Shown here: positions 34,040 to 43,748 of the stretch, piece by piece
Layout: the number at the start of each line of letters is the position of its first letter
How positions within the stretch are numbered: position 1 is the first letter of the stretch
Program-made: the position numbers and the translations under genes
The notes under the pieces: model-generated
The model's input: the letters and a program-made list of their open reading frames with translations, nothing else
Told to the model about the DNA's origin: nothing
Databases searched by the model: none
Assembly (NCBI GenBank): GCA_945860295.1
Contig: CAMAQH010000003.1
Location: 1 to 64,000, forward strand
Direction: 5' to 3'
Length of the DNA stretch: 64,000 nucleotides
Origin: Prosthecobacter debontii
Lineage (GTDB): Bacteria > Verrucomicrobiota > Verrucomicrobiia > Verrucomicrobiales > Verrucomicrobiaceae

Positions 34040-35002
34040 TCACACCTTCAGTCCGTAAAACCGGATCGCATTCCCACTCCACAGCTTCCTCTGCTCACTT
34101 GCCGGACGTGACGAAACGATCTGCTTCAGCGCATCCACCCAGCCGCGCACAGGGCTGCCGAGTAGGCACACGGGCCAGTCGCCGCCGAAGAAGACACGGT
34201 CGGGGCCAAAGGAGTCGAGGCAGTGATTGACGACAGGCGCGAGATCTTCGGCGCGCCATTTACCTGGAGGCACGAAGGCGACGATGCCACTAATCTTGCA
34301 CATGACGCCCGGCTGTGCGGCGACGGCGTCAATACCACGTTTCCATTCGTCAGCAGTGCAGCTTCGCTTCAAGCCTGGGCCTAGCTTGGAATTGAAGGCC
34401 TTCGGATCACCGTTGCCGCAGTGATCGAGCACGAAAGGTGTGTCTGGACATTGCTTGATGAGCTTCACGCCATCCTTCAATTCAGTAGGCCGCATCGTGA
34501 GTTCAAAATTGAGCCCGTGCCTCCCAAGCGTCTGCACGCCACTAACGAAATCTTTGCTCAAACAAAAACCCGGAGGCGTGGAGTCGCCATGCAGCACTTG
34601 GCGCAGGCCTTTGACGATGCCGTTGCCCGCATAGCGCGTCACATACTTCTGGAATTCAGCCGATGCAGGACGCCCGCCGATGGTCGCTGCGATGGTGGGA
34701 GTGTTTCCAGCGCGGCATTGCTGCACGATGCCATCCGCTTCCTTGATGTGATCACTCGGAGCCACATCGACCTCCATGTAGATTGCCTTCACATTGAGGC
34801 CTGCGGTGGCTTTCACATAGTCCGCTGTGACAAAATCATGCCGCAGCACCTCAGGCGCTCCTTTGATCCATGGCGGGCTGATGATGTGGCGATCCCAGAG
34901 ATGCTGATGGGTGTCGATGATCAACGCATCTGGGGCGCTGAAGGTAGAGCACGAGGTGAGGGCGGCACTGGCGCTGGTTTGGAGAAAGTGGCGGCGGTTC
35001 AT
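34040..35002 (-). CDS. Secreted amidohydrolase (L-fuconolactonase-like)
   Basis: 320-residue TIM-barrel metal hydrolase. ATG 35002 opens MNRRHFLQTSASAALTSCST, with a Tat-like or lipoprotein-like signal (Arg-Arg, Cys18). DTHQHLWD is the first metal motif (HxH), EVDVAPSDH and VLDHCGNGDP are the middle motifs, and FFGGDWPVC holds the final aspartate. The family covers fuconolactonase and 2-pyrone-4,6-dicarboxylate lactonase. A lactone or sugar-derived substrate fits the neighbourhood of carbohydrate and redox genes. It is convergent with the heme-protein gene at 31471-34038 and 11 bp downstream of the DUF1501 gene, so the pair may be an operon. Confidence 0.83.
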   Translation of the reverse strand: MNRRHFLQTSASAALTSCSTFSAPDALIIDTHQHLWDRHIISPPWIKGAPEVLRHDFVTADYVKATAGLNVKAIYMEVDVAPSDHIKEADGIVQQCRAGNTPTIAATIGGRPASAEFQKYVTRYAGNGIVKGLRQVLHGDSTPPGFCLSKDFVSGVQTLGRHGLNFELTMRPTELKDGVKLIKQCPDTPFVLDHCGNGDPKAFNSKLGPGLKRSCTADEWKRGIDAVAAQPGVMCKISGIVAFVPPGKWRAEDLAPVVNHCLDSFGPDRVFFGGDWPVCLLGSPVRGWVDALKQIVSSRPASEQRKLWSGNAIRFYGLKV

Positions 35003-35013
35003 GGGTGGACAGA

Positions 35014-36459
35014 TCAAGCGCAAAGATCCTTCACCACATGCCCGTGGATGTCGGTAAGGCGGTAGTTGCGGCCTTGGAAACGGTAGGTGAGGCGTTCGTG
35101 ATCGAAACCGAGCAGATGCATGATGGTGGCTTGGAAGTCGTGCACATGGACTTTGTTTTCGGCGATATGAAAACCCAGCTCGTCAGTGCTGCCGTAGTCG
35201 TAGCCAGACTTCACGCCACCGCCCGCCATGAAGAGCGTGTAGCAGTCAGGGTAGTGATCACGACCGAGAATTTTGCCGGCAGCCGTGCGGCCTTCGCGGA
35301 AGGGAGTGCGACCAAATTCGCCGCCCCAAATGACAAGCGTATCATCCAGCAGTCCGCGCTGTTTGAGGTCTTTGATGAGAGCGGCGACAGGCTTGTCGGT
35401 CTCGGACATTTTTTTGGTTAGTCCTGTGGTGACGCCGGTGGCTTCGGCGGTGCCGTGAAAGTCCCATCCCCAGTCAAAGAGATTCACAAAACGGACGCCT
35501 TGCTCAATGAGGCGACGAGCCAGAAGGCAGTTGTTGGCAAAGCTGGATTCACCGGGTTTGGCACCGTAGTCTTCGAGAACTTTGGCGGGCTCTTTTGAGA
35601 TGTCCATCACCTCAGGCACGCTGGTCTGCATGCGGAAGGCCAACTCATATTGCGAGATACGAGTGATGGTCTCCGCGTGGCCGAGTTCGGCGGCTTGGAG
35701 TTCGTTGATTTCCTTGAGCGCATCCAGAGTCTTGCGGCGCAGCTCACGGCTCATGCCTGCGGGATTATTGGCATACAAAACGGGATCACCTTTGCTGCGA
35801 CACTGCACGCCTTGATACACACTGGGGATGAAGCCGCTACCCCAGCAAGCCTGACCACCACTGGGCTGCGTGCCGCTGGAGATGAGGGCGACAAAGCCGG
35901 GCAGGTCTTGGTTCTCAGTGCCAAGACCATAGGTCGCCCATGAGCCCATTGAGGGACGGCCCTGGCGTATGTGACCGGTGAATAGAAGCAGCTCAGCCGG
36001 TGCGTGATTGAACTGATCCGTGTACATCGATCGCACCATCGTGATGTCGTCGGCGATGCCGTGGAAATTCGGGCAGGCATCACTCATCCACATACCAGCT
36101 TTGCCATATTGCTTGAAGGTGCGCGGAGTGCCCATGAGCTTCGGCACGCCGGTGGTGAAAGCAAATTTACGCCCTTTTAGCACGCTGTCGGGACAGTCTT
36201 GCCCATCGCGCTTCACCAGCTCAGGCTTGTAATCAAAGAGGTCCAGATGCGGTGGTGCACCGGACATGTGCAGATAGATGACACGCTTGGCCTTGGCTGC
36301 ATTCAGCGGGTGTTTGGGCGCGAGCGGATTGTCGATCTTCGATGCCGCTTCAGCCTGCATCGCCTTCATGGCGATGGCACCGAGACTGAACTGCCCTGCC
36401 CCATTTAGGAACTGACGGCGCGTGGTGAGTTGGAGTCTATCGTGAAGAACAGGATTCAT
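35014..36459 (-). CDS. DUF1501 protein with Tat-like signal
   Basis: 481-residue protein of the DUF1501 family, which has an alkaline-phosphatase/sulfatase-like fold. The Arg-Arg signal (TTRRQFLNGAGQFSLGAIA) indicates export. Visible are RVIYLHMSGAPPHLDLFDYKP, the MVRSMYTDQFNHAPAE segment, LLARRLIEQGVRFVNLFDWGWD, VIWGGEFGRTPF and GRDHYPDCYTLFMAGGGVKSG near the C-terminus. DUF1501 genes normally accompany a DUF1549/DUF1553 gene, but none is adjacent here; the neighbours are the amidohydrolase and an ABC-F gene. ATG 36459 was chosen over the GTG one codon upstream. Function unknown. Confidence 0.88.
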   Translation of the reverse strand: MNPVLHDRLQLTTRRQFLNGAGQFSLGAIAMKAMQAEAASKIDNPLAPKHPLNAAKAKRVIYLHMSGAPPHLDLFDYKPELVKRDGQDCPDSVLKGRKFAFTTGVPKLMGTPRTFKQYGKAGMWMSDACPNFHGIADDITMVRSMYTDQFNHAPAELLLFTGHIRQGRPSMGSWATYGLGTENQDLPGFVALISSGTQPSGGQACWGSGFIPSVYQGVQCRSKGDPVLYANNPAGMSRELRRKTLDALKEINELQAAELGHAETITRISQYELAFRMQTSVPEVMDISKEPAKVLEDYGAKPGESSFANNCLLARRLIEQGVRFVNLFDWGWDFHGTAEATGVTTGLTKKMSETDKPVAALIKDLKQRGLLDDTLVIWGGEFGRTPFREGRTAAGKILGRDHYPDCYTLFMAGGGVKSGYDYGSTDELGFHIAENKVHVHDFQATIMHLLGFDHERLTYRFQGRNYRLTDIHGHVVKDLCA

Positions 36460-36510
36460 CACTTGGCATTACGTCGCTAATGAACCCCACTTTGCATGCA
36501 TCGCGATGGC

Positions 36511-38121
36511 TTATTCTGCGATCACGGCCGCGCGGGCATTCTCCTCAGCGCCGGTCTTCTCCAGATAGTAATCGTAGCCGCCGCTGTAAGGCGTGACGAT
36601 GCCGCTGCTGATGTGCAGGACTTTCGTGGCGATGCTGCGAATGAAATGCACGTCATGGGAAATGAAGACGAGTGTTCCTTCAAACTTTTGCAGCGCGAGG
36701 ATCAGCCCCTCGATCGCCCAAATATCAAGATGCGTCGTAGGCTCATCCATGAGCAAGAGGTTTGGCGGATCGACAAGGAACTTCACCAGATTCAGTCGGC
36801 TCTTTTCGCCACCGCTGAGGATTTTGCAGCGCTTATGCACATCCTCACGTTTGAAGAGGAAGCTGCCGAGAATGCTTCGCGCATCATCTTCACGTAGCTC
36901 AGGAGCACAGCGCTTTAATTCTTCGAGGATCGTGCATTCGGGATCAAGCGTGTCGCTACGATGCTGGGAGAAGTAGCCCATCTTCACATTCGTACCGAAT
37001 TTGCGGTCGCCCTTTTGGAAGGGGATCACGCCAGCCATGATCTTGATGAGTGTGGACTTGCCGGAGCCGTTTGGCCCAACGAGCACGGTGCGCTCGCCCT
37101 TTTCCACTTCAAGATCGAGACCCTGATAAACCTTCTTTTCTCCATAGGCCTGATGGATGTCGGTGAGCGCGATGACTCGCTGACCACTGCGCTGTGGTTG
37201 CGGAAAATTGAATCGGAAGGCTTTGCGTAGAGGCCGTGGTTTATCCAGCTTGTCCATCTTTTCGAGCTGTCGCTCGCGGCTCTGGGCCTGTGCGGACTTG
37301 GAAGCCACCGAGCGGAAGCGGTCGATGAATTCCTGAATGTGCTCGATCTCCTTCTGCTGGTTTTTCCAGGACTGATAGGCGCGGTCGTAGTTCTCTTCTT
37401 TCTGCTTCAGGTAGCTGGTGTAGTTGCCCTGATATTGGATCAGCTTGCTTTCCTCGATCTCATAGACGGTCTCGATCAATTCATCCATGAAATCTCGGTC
37501 ATGGGAGATGAGTAGGATCGCGCCCGGATAGTTTTTCAGGTAGTTTTTGAACCACATGAGGGAGAGTAAATCGAGGTGATTCGTCGGCTCATCCAGCAGC
37601 AGTAAATCAGGCTCGATCACGAGTAATTGCGCCAAGTGAGCGCGCATGACCCAGCCGCCTGAATACTCACGCGCGGGCTTATTAAAATCTGCTTCCTTGA
37701 ATCCGAATCCCTTCAGAATCTTCTTCGCCTTGGCCTCTGCCTGCGGGTCATTGAGAGCGTCGTGCTTCGAGTGCGCCTCATTGTACTCGGGGGCAGAAAC
37801 ATCCCCACGCGCTTCATGCTCACGCAAAAGAGTTTCCAGCTTTTCGATCTCGCCAGCCTTGCCAGTCGCTACGTCTAGAATCGTCTCCTGACCGACAGGC
37901 TCGCTTTCCTGAGGAAGATAGCCCATCGTCGTCCATTCATCACGAATGACCTCCCCCGCGTCTGGCTCGTCCTGCTTGAGGATGAGCGAAAACAGCGTGG
38001 ATTTCCCTGCTCCATTGGGTCCGACAAGAGCAACACGCTCCGCGTAATTCACGGTCATCGAAACTCCCGAAAAGAGAGTGCGGGCATTAAAGGCTTTGGA
38101 AACGGCGCGGAGAGTCAGCAT
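36511..38121 (-). CDS. ABC-F family ATPase
   Basis: 536-residue soluble protein with two ATP-binding cassettes and no membrane segments. The first Walker A is VGPNGAGKSTLF, with the signature YSGGWVMRAHLAQLL and LLLDEPTNHLDL. The second has VGPNGSGKSTLIK, LSGGEKSRLNLVKFL and LLMDEPTTHLDIW. The roughly 60-residue charged linker between them (YLKQKEENYDRAYQSWKNQQ) is the P-site tRNA-interaction motif that defines ABC-F translation factors. ATG 38121 gives the standard MLTLRAVSKAF opening. Ribosome-associated; whether it is EttA-, Uup- or resistance-like is not decided by what I can see. Confidence 0.94.
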   Translation of the reverse strand: MLTLRAVSKAFNARTLFSGVSMTVNYAERVALVGPNGAGKSTLFSLILKQDEPDAGEVIRDEWTTMGYLPQESEPVGQETILDVATGKAGEIEKLETLLREHEARGDVSAPEYNEAHSKHDALNDPQAEAKAKKILKGFGFKEADFNKPAREYSGGWVMRAHLAQLLVIEPDLLLLDEPTNHLDLLSLMWFKNYLKNYPGAILLISHDRDFMDELIETVYEIEESKLIQYQGNYTSYLKQKEENYDRAYQSWKNQQKEIEHIQEFIDRFRSVASKSAQAQSRERQLEKMDKLDKPRPLRKAFRFNFPQPQRSGQRVIALTDIHQAYGEKKVYQGLDLEVEKGERTVLVGPNGSGKSTLIKIMAGVIPFQKGDRKFGTNVKMGYFSQHRSDTLDPECTILEELKRCAPELREDDARSILGSFLFKREDVHKRCKILSGGEKSRLNLVKFLVDPPNLLLMDEPTTHLDIWAIEGLILALQKFEGTLVFISHDVHFIRSIATKVLHISSGIVTPYSGGYDYYLEKTGAEENARAAVIAE

Positions 38122-38206
38122 GGGGGAGGTGCGTTTAGCATGAATCGGGCAGGTTTGCAGCCTGAAAGTGTGACGCAGACATCCAGCGTCTGAATATGAG
38201 GCAAAC

Positions 38207-38590
38207 TCAAGTCTGCTCCGCAAACACAGGACGCTTCCAGATAGGCACTCGCGTTTTGATCTCCTTCAGATACCAGCGGCATAGATCGAATGCCTCCGCG
38301 CTGTGTTTGGTACGCACCCGGATGAGGATGGAGGGCTCCTCCGATGCCACAAAACCCAGTCGATGCTGGATAAAGACGTCATGGACTCCATGCTCGCTGC
38401 TTCCACTCTCGATCAACTCCTGCATCATCTTTTCTGCCATCGGCAAGTAGGCACTGTAGTCGATCCCTGTGATCGCACGCTCATCCTCACTGCCGCGCAC
38501 GACGCCGAGGAATTTCACCTCAGCACCCTCACAAGCCGCAAAGGTTGGCGTAGCATCAGGAATAGGATCGGATGAAAGGACAAATGGCAT
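38207..38590 (-). CDS. moaE: Molybdopterin synthase catalytic subunit MoaE
   Basis: 127-residue small protein of molybdenum-cofactor synthesis; with MoaD it adds sulfur to precursor Z. The family shows EVKFLGVVRGSEDERAITGIDY, MAEKMMQELI, FIQHRLGFVASEEPSILIRV, TKHSAEAFDLCRWYL and the catalytic-lysine end IKTRVPIWKRPVF. ATG 38590 was chosen because it opens MPFVLSSDPIPD, as MoaE proteins start; a longer start at 38620 is possible. No moaD, moaA or moaC gene adjoins it, so here it is an orphan. It is transcribed upstream of the ABC-F gene. Confidence 0.9.
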   Translation of the reverse strand: MPFVLSSDPIPDATPTFAACEGAEVKFLGVVRGSEDERAITGIDYSAYLPMAEKMMQELIESGSSEHGVHDVFIQHRLGFVASEEPSILIRVRTKHSAEAFDLCRWYLKEIKTRVPIWKRPVFAEQT

Positions 38591-38635
38591 CTGGGTATTC
38601 AATGCCCTCAACATGACCATTCGTCATTCATCAAT

Positions 38636-40009
38636 TCAACCCAAGCCTTCGACACTCCAACCATCACGATACTTGCGTGCGAGTTGGGCATTCAGCTCCG
38701 GCTTGTTGGTCACTTTACCCGCCGCAGCGTCCCATTCGATCCACCCGTCGGGATTGCGTTCGGCGAGGACTCCGAGAAGCACGGCCTCCGTCACAGGGCA
38801 GCCATAGGTCGGCAGATCTGTGGCGGCTTTCTCGCCCTTCATGCAGGCATCGACCCAGTCGGTGTAGTGATTGGCGATGCGCGTCTTCGGGTAAGTGAAG
38901 CCGGTGAATTTCTCCTCGGGCACGAGCCAGGGACGCTGGCTGTGCGGTTTGAAGATGCCGCCATTCTCGCCGATGAAGAAAATGCCGCTCGGAGTGTCTT
39001 TCGTGAGCATGCTGGGCTTGATGACGCGTGAGTCATACGGATAACCGCCGTCGCTCCAGGTCATCTTGATCTTGTCGCCCGCAGTGAGCGGCGTGCCGGG
39101 GAATTCGAGTTCTAGATGGCGCTTCTGTGCATACAGATCGCCCTTGCTGCCTTCATCGAGACAGCGCACACGCGTCGGCGCGGCGAGACCGAGGCAGGCG
39201 AAGACGACGTCGAAGTAGTGGCAGCCCATGTCGCCCATCATGCCGACGCCGAAATCGACCCACGAGCGCCACATCGAAGGATGATACGCGCCTTCGAGAA
39301 ACGGCACCTCGTTCGCGACACCGAGCCACAGGTTCCAGTCGATGTTCGTAGGCACCGGATCGGCCTGCGCTTTGCGTTCGGTGACTTTCGGCCACCAACT
39401 CGCCTTCTTGTTTTCCCAGCAGATGACTTCCTTCACCTTGCCGATGGCTCCGCTCCTGATGAGATCAACCGCGAGTGAGGTCTCGATGCTCGAATGCCCC
39501 TGCGTGCCCATCTGCGTCGTCACGCCCGCCTTCGCCGCCTCCGCGCTGAGAATCCGCGCCTCGTGGATGTGATGTGTGAGCGGTTTCTGCAAATAAACAT
39601 GCTTCTTCGCCTGCAACGCGCTCACCGCCATCGCCGCATGCATGTGATCCGGCGTGCCGATCGTCACCGCGTCGATGCTGTCGCCCAGCTTCGTCAGCAT
39701 CTCGCGATAATCGCGAAACACCGCCGCATCCGCCAATCGCGCCGCCGCATTGGGGTCCTGCAACTCTTTGCGCCGTGTCGCGTTGCCACCACGCGCCAGT
39801 TCGAGCGTCTTCGCATCCACATCACACATGCCGACGAGTCGCAGCTTCGGATGCTGCAGCACGCTCATCATCGTGACACCACCCATTCCGCCGACACCGA
39901 TGGAAGCCACCTGAAACATCGAGTTCGGCGACCTCGCGCTCAGGATGGCGGGCGCAGAAACGTAAGCGGAGGCGGCGAGAGATTGCTGGAGAAAGCGGCG
40001 GCGGTTCAT
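38636..40009 (-). CDS. Exported Gfo/Idh/MocA-family oxidoreductase
   Basis: 457-residue NAD(P)-dependent sugar oxidoreductase type. A twin-arginine signal (MNRRRFLQQSLAASAYVSA) is followed by the Rossmann motif VASIGVGGMGGVTM, MCDVD, and the catalytic lysine segment YLQKPLTHHIHEA. The C-terminal alpha/beta domain contains GVGMMGDMGCHYFDV. Tat export with the cofactor bound is usual for this subgroup in PVC bacteria and for glucose-fructose oxidoreductase. Substrate unknown, probably a sugar or glycoside. It is the last gene of the minus-strand run with the cytochrome/WD40 protein, 40 bp downstream of it. Confidence 0.92.
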   Translation of the reverse strand: MNRRRFLQQSLAASAYVSAPAILSARSPNSMFQVASIGVGGMGGVTMMSVLQHPKLRLVGMCDVDAKTLELARGGNATRRKELQDPNAAARLADAAVFRDYREMLTKLGDSIDAVTIGTPDHMHAAMAVSALQAKKHVYLQKPLTHHIHEARILSAEAAKAGVTTQMGTQGHSSIETSLAVDLIRSGAIGKVKEVICWENKKASWWPKVTERKAQADPVPTNIDWNLWLGVANEVPFLEGAYHPSMWRSWVDFGVGMMGDMGCHYFDVVFACLGLAAPTRVRCLDEGSKGDLYAQKRHLELEFPGTPLTAGDKIKMTWSDGGYPYDSRVIKPSMLTKDTPSGIFFIGENGGIFKPHSQRPWLVPEEKFTGFTYPKTRIANHYTDWVDACMKGEKAATDLPTYGCPVTEAVLLGVLAERNPDGWIEWDAAAGKVTNKPELNAQLARKYRDGWSVEGLG

Positions 40010-40048
40010 GGTTGCTGCTTGAACGCAACACCAACGGACCGTCTCTCG

Positions 40049-43000
40049 TCATTTCACCGCCACACCCGTTGAGTTCCGGATCTTCAGCAACATCGGAAAA
40101 CTCGTCTGCAAGCTGGCGCTGTCGTGCTCATTCCTCGCAGAGCTCAGCGCAGCATGGATGAGTTTGTCTTGATTTTGGACCCAATTGGCGGCGCGGAAGA
40201 AAATGGGGCGTTCGTTTTCCTTCTCGCGGATCTGCACGCCGTTGAGACCGATGTCATCGACGATGACGCCATGCGGAAGACCATGCACGTCGAGGTTGAT
40301 GATGCCGTCGTCTTTGAGGCGAACGGCGCGGATCCAGGCTTTGACAGTCTGGCCGGGAACAAGGGTGATTTCGAGAGGCTTGGTCTCGTCTTTGATCTCG
40401 CGCATGACGGCTTTGCCGCCGTTGTCGGGTTCCATGACGATGATGAACTTCGGCGCGGCACCGAGCGTGACTTTGCCAAAGGTTCCGGCTTCGTGCGTGA
40501 TACTTTTGCCTTTCGCGGTGATCTTGAGCTTGCTCCAATCGGCATCCGCTTTGGCATCGGGCGCAGCGCGGAGTGATCCGCTGATCAAATCGTGCCCGGC
40601 TGCGATAAGGAGCGGCGACGAAGCAAAATAGCCCTGCGGCAGGCCGGTAATGTCGATCTGGATGGGATCATCGAAACCATCGACGCGATCCGCACGGAAG
40701 GAGAAGCCGACGGAGGCTCCGGGCATGACGGTGGGGTTAATGCCAGCCAATTTGACGCTGAAATCGGGCTTCAGTTCACGAAGGGTGAGTGCATAAACAA
40801 AACGCTCGCCACGCCAGCCCCGTGTGTCGGTGACTTTGACGACGTAACGGCCATCGGCTGGCGCGGTGAAAGTGAGGCGCGAGTCGCTGCCGAGCTTGCG
40901 GTCGCCGCTGTCGTCGTTGCTGTAGTTCAAGGTGAAGATGGGCAGGCCGTTCGGCACGATCTGACTGCCGATGGATCGTGGCTCGACGATGTAGCAGGGC
41001 TCGTCGAGCGAGTGGGAGGTGGCGCTGGTGTCGAAGTAGGCGCGGCGTTTGCCACCATTGATGTAGAAGAAGCAGCCACCATCCGGCCCGCGCGGCATTC
41101 GGAAGATCTTCATCACGTCGCCATTGAGATAGGCAAATTCATTGAGCTCCATCTCCTCCCAATTTTGCAGGCGAATGTCTGGGTTGTTGGCATCGACGCT
41201 GCGAAAATTGACGTAGCTGTCGCGCACAGCCTGGAGCATCACACGCTTCACGGGCTGGCCGTCGGCGTGAAGGATGTCGATCTTCGTGTCGGCGGGCGAG
41301 CCTGCTTGCGCCGCGAGTGTCTCGATGATCCACGTCTGGCCTTTTTTCGCGTCGAAGGCGAAGTGGTCGGTGTCACCAGGGAGTGACGGCATCTTGCCGT
41401 CAGCTGAAGCCAAGATGGCCTCACTCCTTACCAACCTGCCATTCACCGTTGCAGGCAAAGTCACGATCTGCGCTGTCTTCACGTCGTCATTGCCTTCTTT
41501 CTCTTCGATCTGCATCAATCCGCTCACGCGCAGCAGCAGCATCGAGCGGAAGCGCAGCGCTTTCATATCAAGCGGCACGTTCATCATGCCTTCTCTGTCG
41601 GGCTTCATCATCACCGTGGCTTTGTCACCGAGGTGATGGCCGATGAGCGTGACTTTGGTGTCCTGGCCGACCTGCGCGGCGAGTGGCGACCACGCGGTCA
41701 CATAAGGTAGTGCGCCAATGGTGAGGCGATACACATGATTCGCGCTGCCATCCATCGTGGTGTTGCTCACGAGCACGATGTAATCGCCATCCGCAGGCGC
41801 TTTCCAGGCGAGGAACGGATCGCTGCCGCTGTCGAGACCGCGATTCACCGCGAGCACGGTGCGGTTCGTGTCCATAATCTCCAGCGTGGGAGATTTCGCC
41901 GTGCTGCCGACCTGCGCGACGGCGAGATCGAGCACGAGTTCTTCGCCCGCCTTCGCGGTGAAACGATAAACGTCGTGCTGGCCGATCTCGGTGAGCGTAC
42001 CCCACAGACTGGCGGGCAGTTTGGCGACAGCGACCGGTGCAGCTTTGAAATCAGCGGCAGTAGAAGTCGTGGCGGCGATCTCATCGGCAAAGAGTTTCAC
42101 TTTCGCGGTCTCGCCCTGAGCGGTGCGCGCGGAGACTTCATAACCGCCACGCGGCAGGTCAGCGGGCACTTTGACTGTGAACACGAGCTTCGTCGGCGAA
42201 CTAGCGGCGGCATCGACGGCAGGTTTGAGCCGTGCATCGGCGAACTGCACGTTGGCGTTCACGAGTTCTTTGCCCGTGATGACCAACTGCTGTTCCATGC
42301 CGTTGTGCAAACCGCGTGGCGTGATGCTCGTGATCGTTGGCTTGGCAGACATCGCGGTTTTTTTCGCGGCGACTGGCTTGGCTGGCGCGGGAGCCATCAC
42401 GGCCTTGCCAGTGGTCGGTTCATAGATGCTGAGGCTGCCGTCGATGCGTCCAGCAACGAGCTGCGCTTTGTCGGTGAAAGCAAGAGCAGAGGACCAGTCA
42501 GGTTGTTTTTCGAGCGGGAGTTTTTCAGTGAGATCAGCGGTGTTCCAGAGCTTGAGCGATTTATCAGTCGAGGTGGAGGCGAGCAGCTTGCCGTCGAGGG
42601 ACAGCGCGAGTCGCAGGATGCCACCTTCATGCGCAAAGCGGCTGGTGACGATCTTGTTCGTGCCTTCCTTCGCGTCAGCGCTGATGTGCCAAAGGCGGAT
42701 GCGATTGTCAGAACCGGCGGCGAAGAGCTGTTTGCCATCGGCGCTGAAAACGACGCTCGTCTGTTCCTTCGTCGGCTGCGAAAGCGTGTCGAGTCGCTGA
42801 CCAGTCGGGATGCTCCAGAGCTTCACCGTGCGGTCCGCGCTGGCGCTGGAGAGCACCTTGCCATCGGGACGGAACGAGAGTCCGTTCACCGCGCCGTTGT
42901 GGCCTTTGAGCAACGCGACTTCCTTGCCCGTCGCCGTGTCCCAGAGGCGGATTTTTTGATCGTAGGCTCCGGTGGCGAGCAGTTTGCCATCGGGTGAAAC

Positions 43001-43714
43001 CGCAAGCGCATACGCGGCATCGAGATGGCCTTCAAACGACTGCTGCAAGCTGCCATCGCTCGTCTTCCAGCGCTTCACCTCGCCCACGATGCCGGCCTCG
43101 CCACCGGCGGCATACACAGCATCGCCACCCGGCGAAAACGCAACGGCGTTGGCCTTACCCTTGATGCCCGTGAGCTTGCGAATCACTGCCCGCGTGACCG
43201 GATTGAGCAGTTCCACCTCGCCATAACGTCCCACCGCTATGAGCTGCACTTTAGGCGAAAACGCCACCGCCTGGATCGCGCGTTTTGGCGGCACCGTCGG
43301 CATGAATTTTGGCGTGATGACTTCCTTCGGCATCGGTTTGCCCTCCGCGATGATCGGACCTTTCGCACCTGCATCGATCCACGCTTTGATCAGCGCGATC
43401 TCCTCCGGCTTGAGCTTCTCGCGTTTGCCCGGCGGCATGAATTCGTTCTTTCCACCGCGGCCAGAACGCCCTTCGAGGAACTTCACCAACATGCTCTCAT
43501 TGCCCTTGCCCGCGACGATGGCGTCGCCTTCCTTCCCGCCCTTCATGAGCGCCGCGAAGGTATCCAAGACGAACTCGCCATCAGCGTCATCAGCGCTGTG
43601 ACAATCGATGCAGTAGGTGTCCCAAAGTGGGGCGATCTGCTTTATGTAGTCCACACTTTGAGCGTGGGTGATCGTCGTGTGCAGTGAGAGAAAAATTAGA
43701 AGGATGAGACGCAT
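40049..43714 (-). CDS. Secreted cytochrome, WD40 and PPC multi-domain protein
   Basis: 1221-residue exported protein. After the signal peptide (MRLILLIFLSLHTTITHAQ) comes a planctomycete-type cytochrome c domain with C-x-x-C-H (Cys35, Cys38, His39). About seven WD40 blades follow (roughly residues 145-440), such as GHLDAAYALAVSPDGKLLAT with RLWDTATGK and LLKGHNGAVNGLSFRPDGK. An IPT/TIG-like segment (TITSITPRGLHNGMEQQLVI) comes next, then at least two prepeptidase-C-terminal-like (PPC) beta domains (YRFTAKAGEELVLDLA, FAFDAKKGQTWIIETLA). It is directly behind the DUF1549/DUF1553 gene (34-bp gap). These large heme proteins are a hallmark of PVC bacteria. Electron-transfer or substrate-binding roles are inferred. 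Confidence 0.9.
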   Translation of the reverse strand: MRLILLIFLSLHTTITHAQSVDYIKQIAPLWDTYCIDCHSADDADGEFVLDTFAALMKGGKEGDAIVAGKGNESMLVKFLEGRSGRGGKNEFMPPGKREKLKPEEIALIKAWIDAGAKGPIIAEGKPMPKEVITPKFMPTVPPKRAIQAVAFSPKVQLIAVGRYGEVELLNPVTRAVIRKLTGIKGKANAVAFSPGGDAVYAAGGEAGIVGEVKRWKTSDGSLQQSFEGHLDAAYALAVSPDGKLLATGAYDQKIRLWDTATGKEVALLKGHNGAVNGLSFRPDGKVLSSASADRTVKLWSIPTGQRLDTLSQPTKEQTSVVFSADGKQLFAAGSDNRIRLWHISADAKEGTNKIVTSRFAHEGGILRLALSLDGKLLASTSTDKSLKLWNTADLTEKLPLEKQPDWSSALAFTDKAQLVAGRIDGSLSIYEPTTGKAVMAPAPAKPVAAKKTAMSAKPTITSITPRGLHNGMEQQLVITGKELVNANVQFADARLKPAVDAAASSPTKLVFTVKVPADLPRGGYEVSARTAQGETAKVKLFADEIAATTSTAADFKAAPVAVAKLPASLWGTLTEIGQHDVYRFTAKAGEELVLDLAVAQVGSTAKSPTLEIMDTNRTVLAVNRGLDSGSDPFLAWKAPADGDYIVLVSNTTMDGSANHVYRLTIGALPYVTAWSPLAAQVGQDTKVTLIGHHLGDKATVMMKPDREGMMNVPLDMKALRFRSMLLLRVSGLMQIEEKEGNDDVKTAQIVTLPATVNGRLVRSEAILASADGKMPSLPGDTDHFAFDAKKGQTWIIETLAAQAGSPADTKIDILHADGQPVKRVMLQAVRDSYVNFRSVDANNPDIRLQNWEEMELNEFAYLNGDVMKIFRMPRGPDGGCFFYINGGKRRAYFDTSATSHSLDEPCYIVEPRSIGSQIVPNGLPIFTLNYSNDDSGDRKLGSDSRLTFTAPADGRYVVKVTDTRGWRGERFVYALTLRELKPDFSVKLAGINPTVMPGASVGFSFRADRVDGFDDPIQIDITGLPQGYFASSPLLIAAGHDLISGSLRAAPDAKADADWSKLKITAKGKSITHEAGTFGKVTLGAAPKFIIVMEPDNGGKAVMREIKDETKPLEITLVPGQTVKAWIRAVRLKDDGIINLDVHGLPHGVIVDDIGLNGVQIREKENERPIFFRAANWVQNQDKLIHAALSSARNEHDSASLQTSFPMLLKIRNSTGVAVK

Positions 43715-43748
43715 GAAAAAGATGAGGTGAGAGCTGCGTGCTCGTGAT

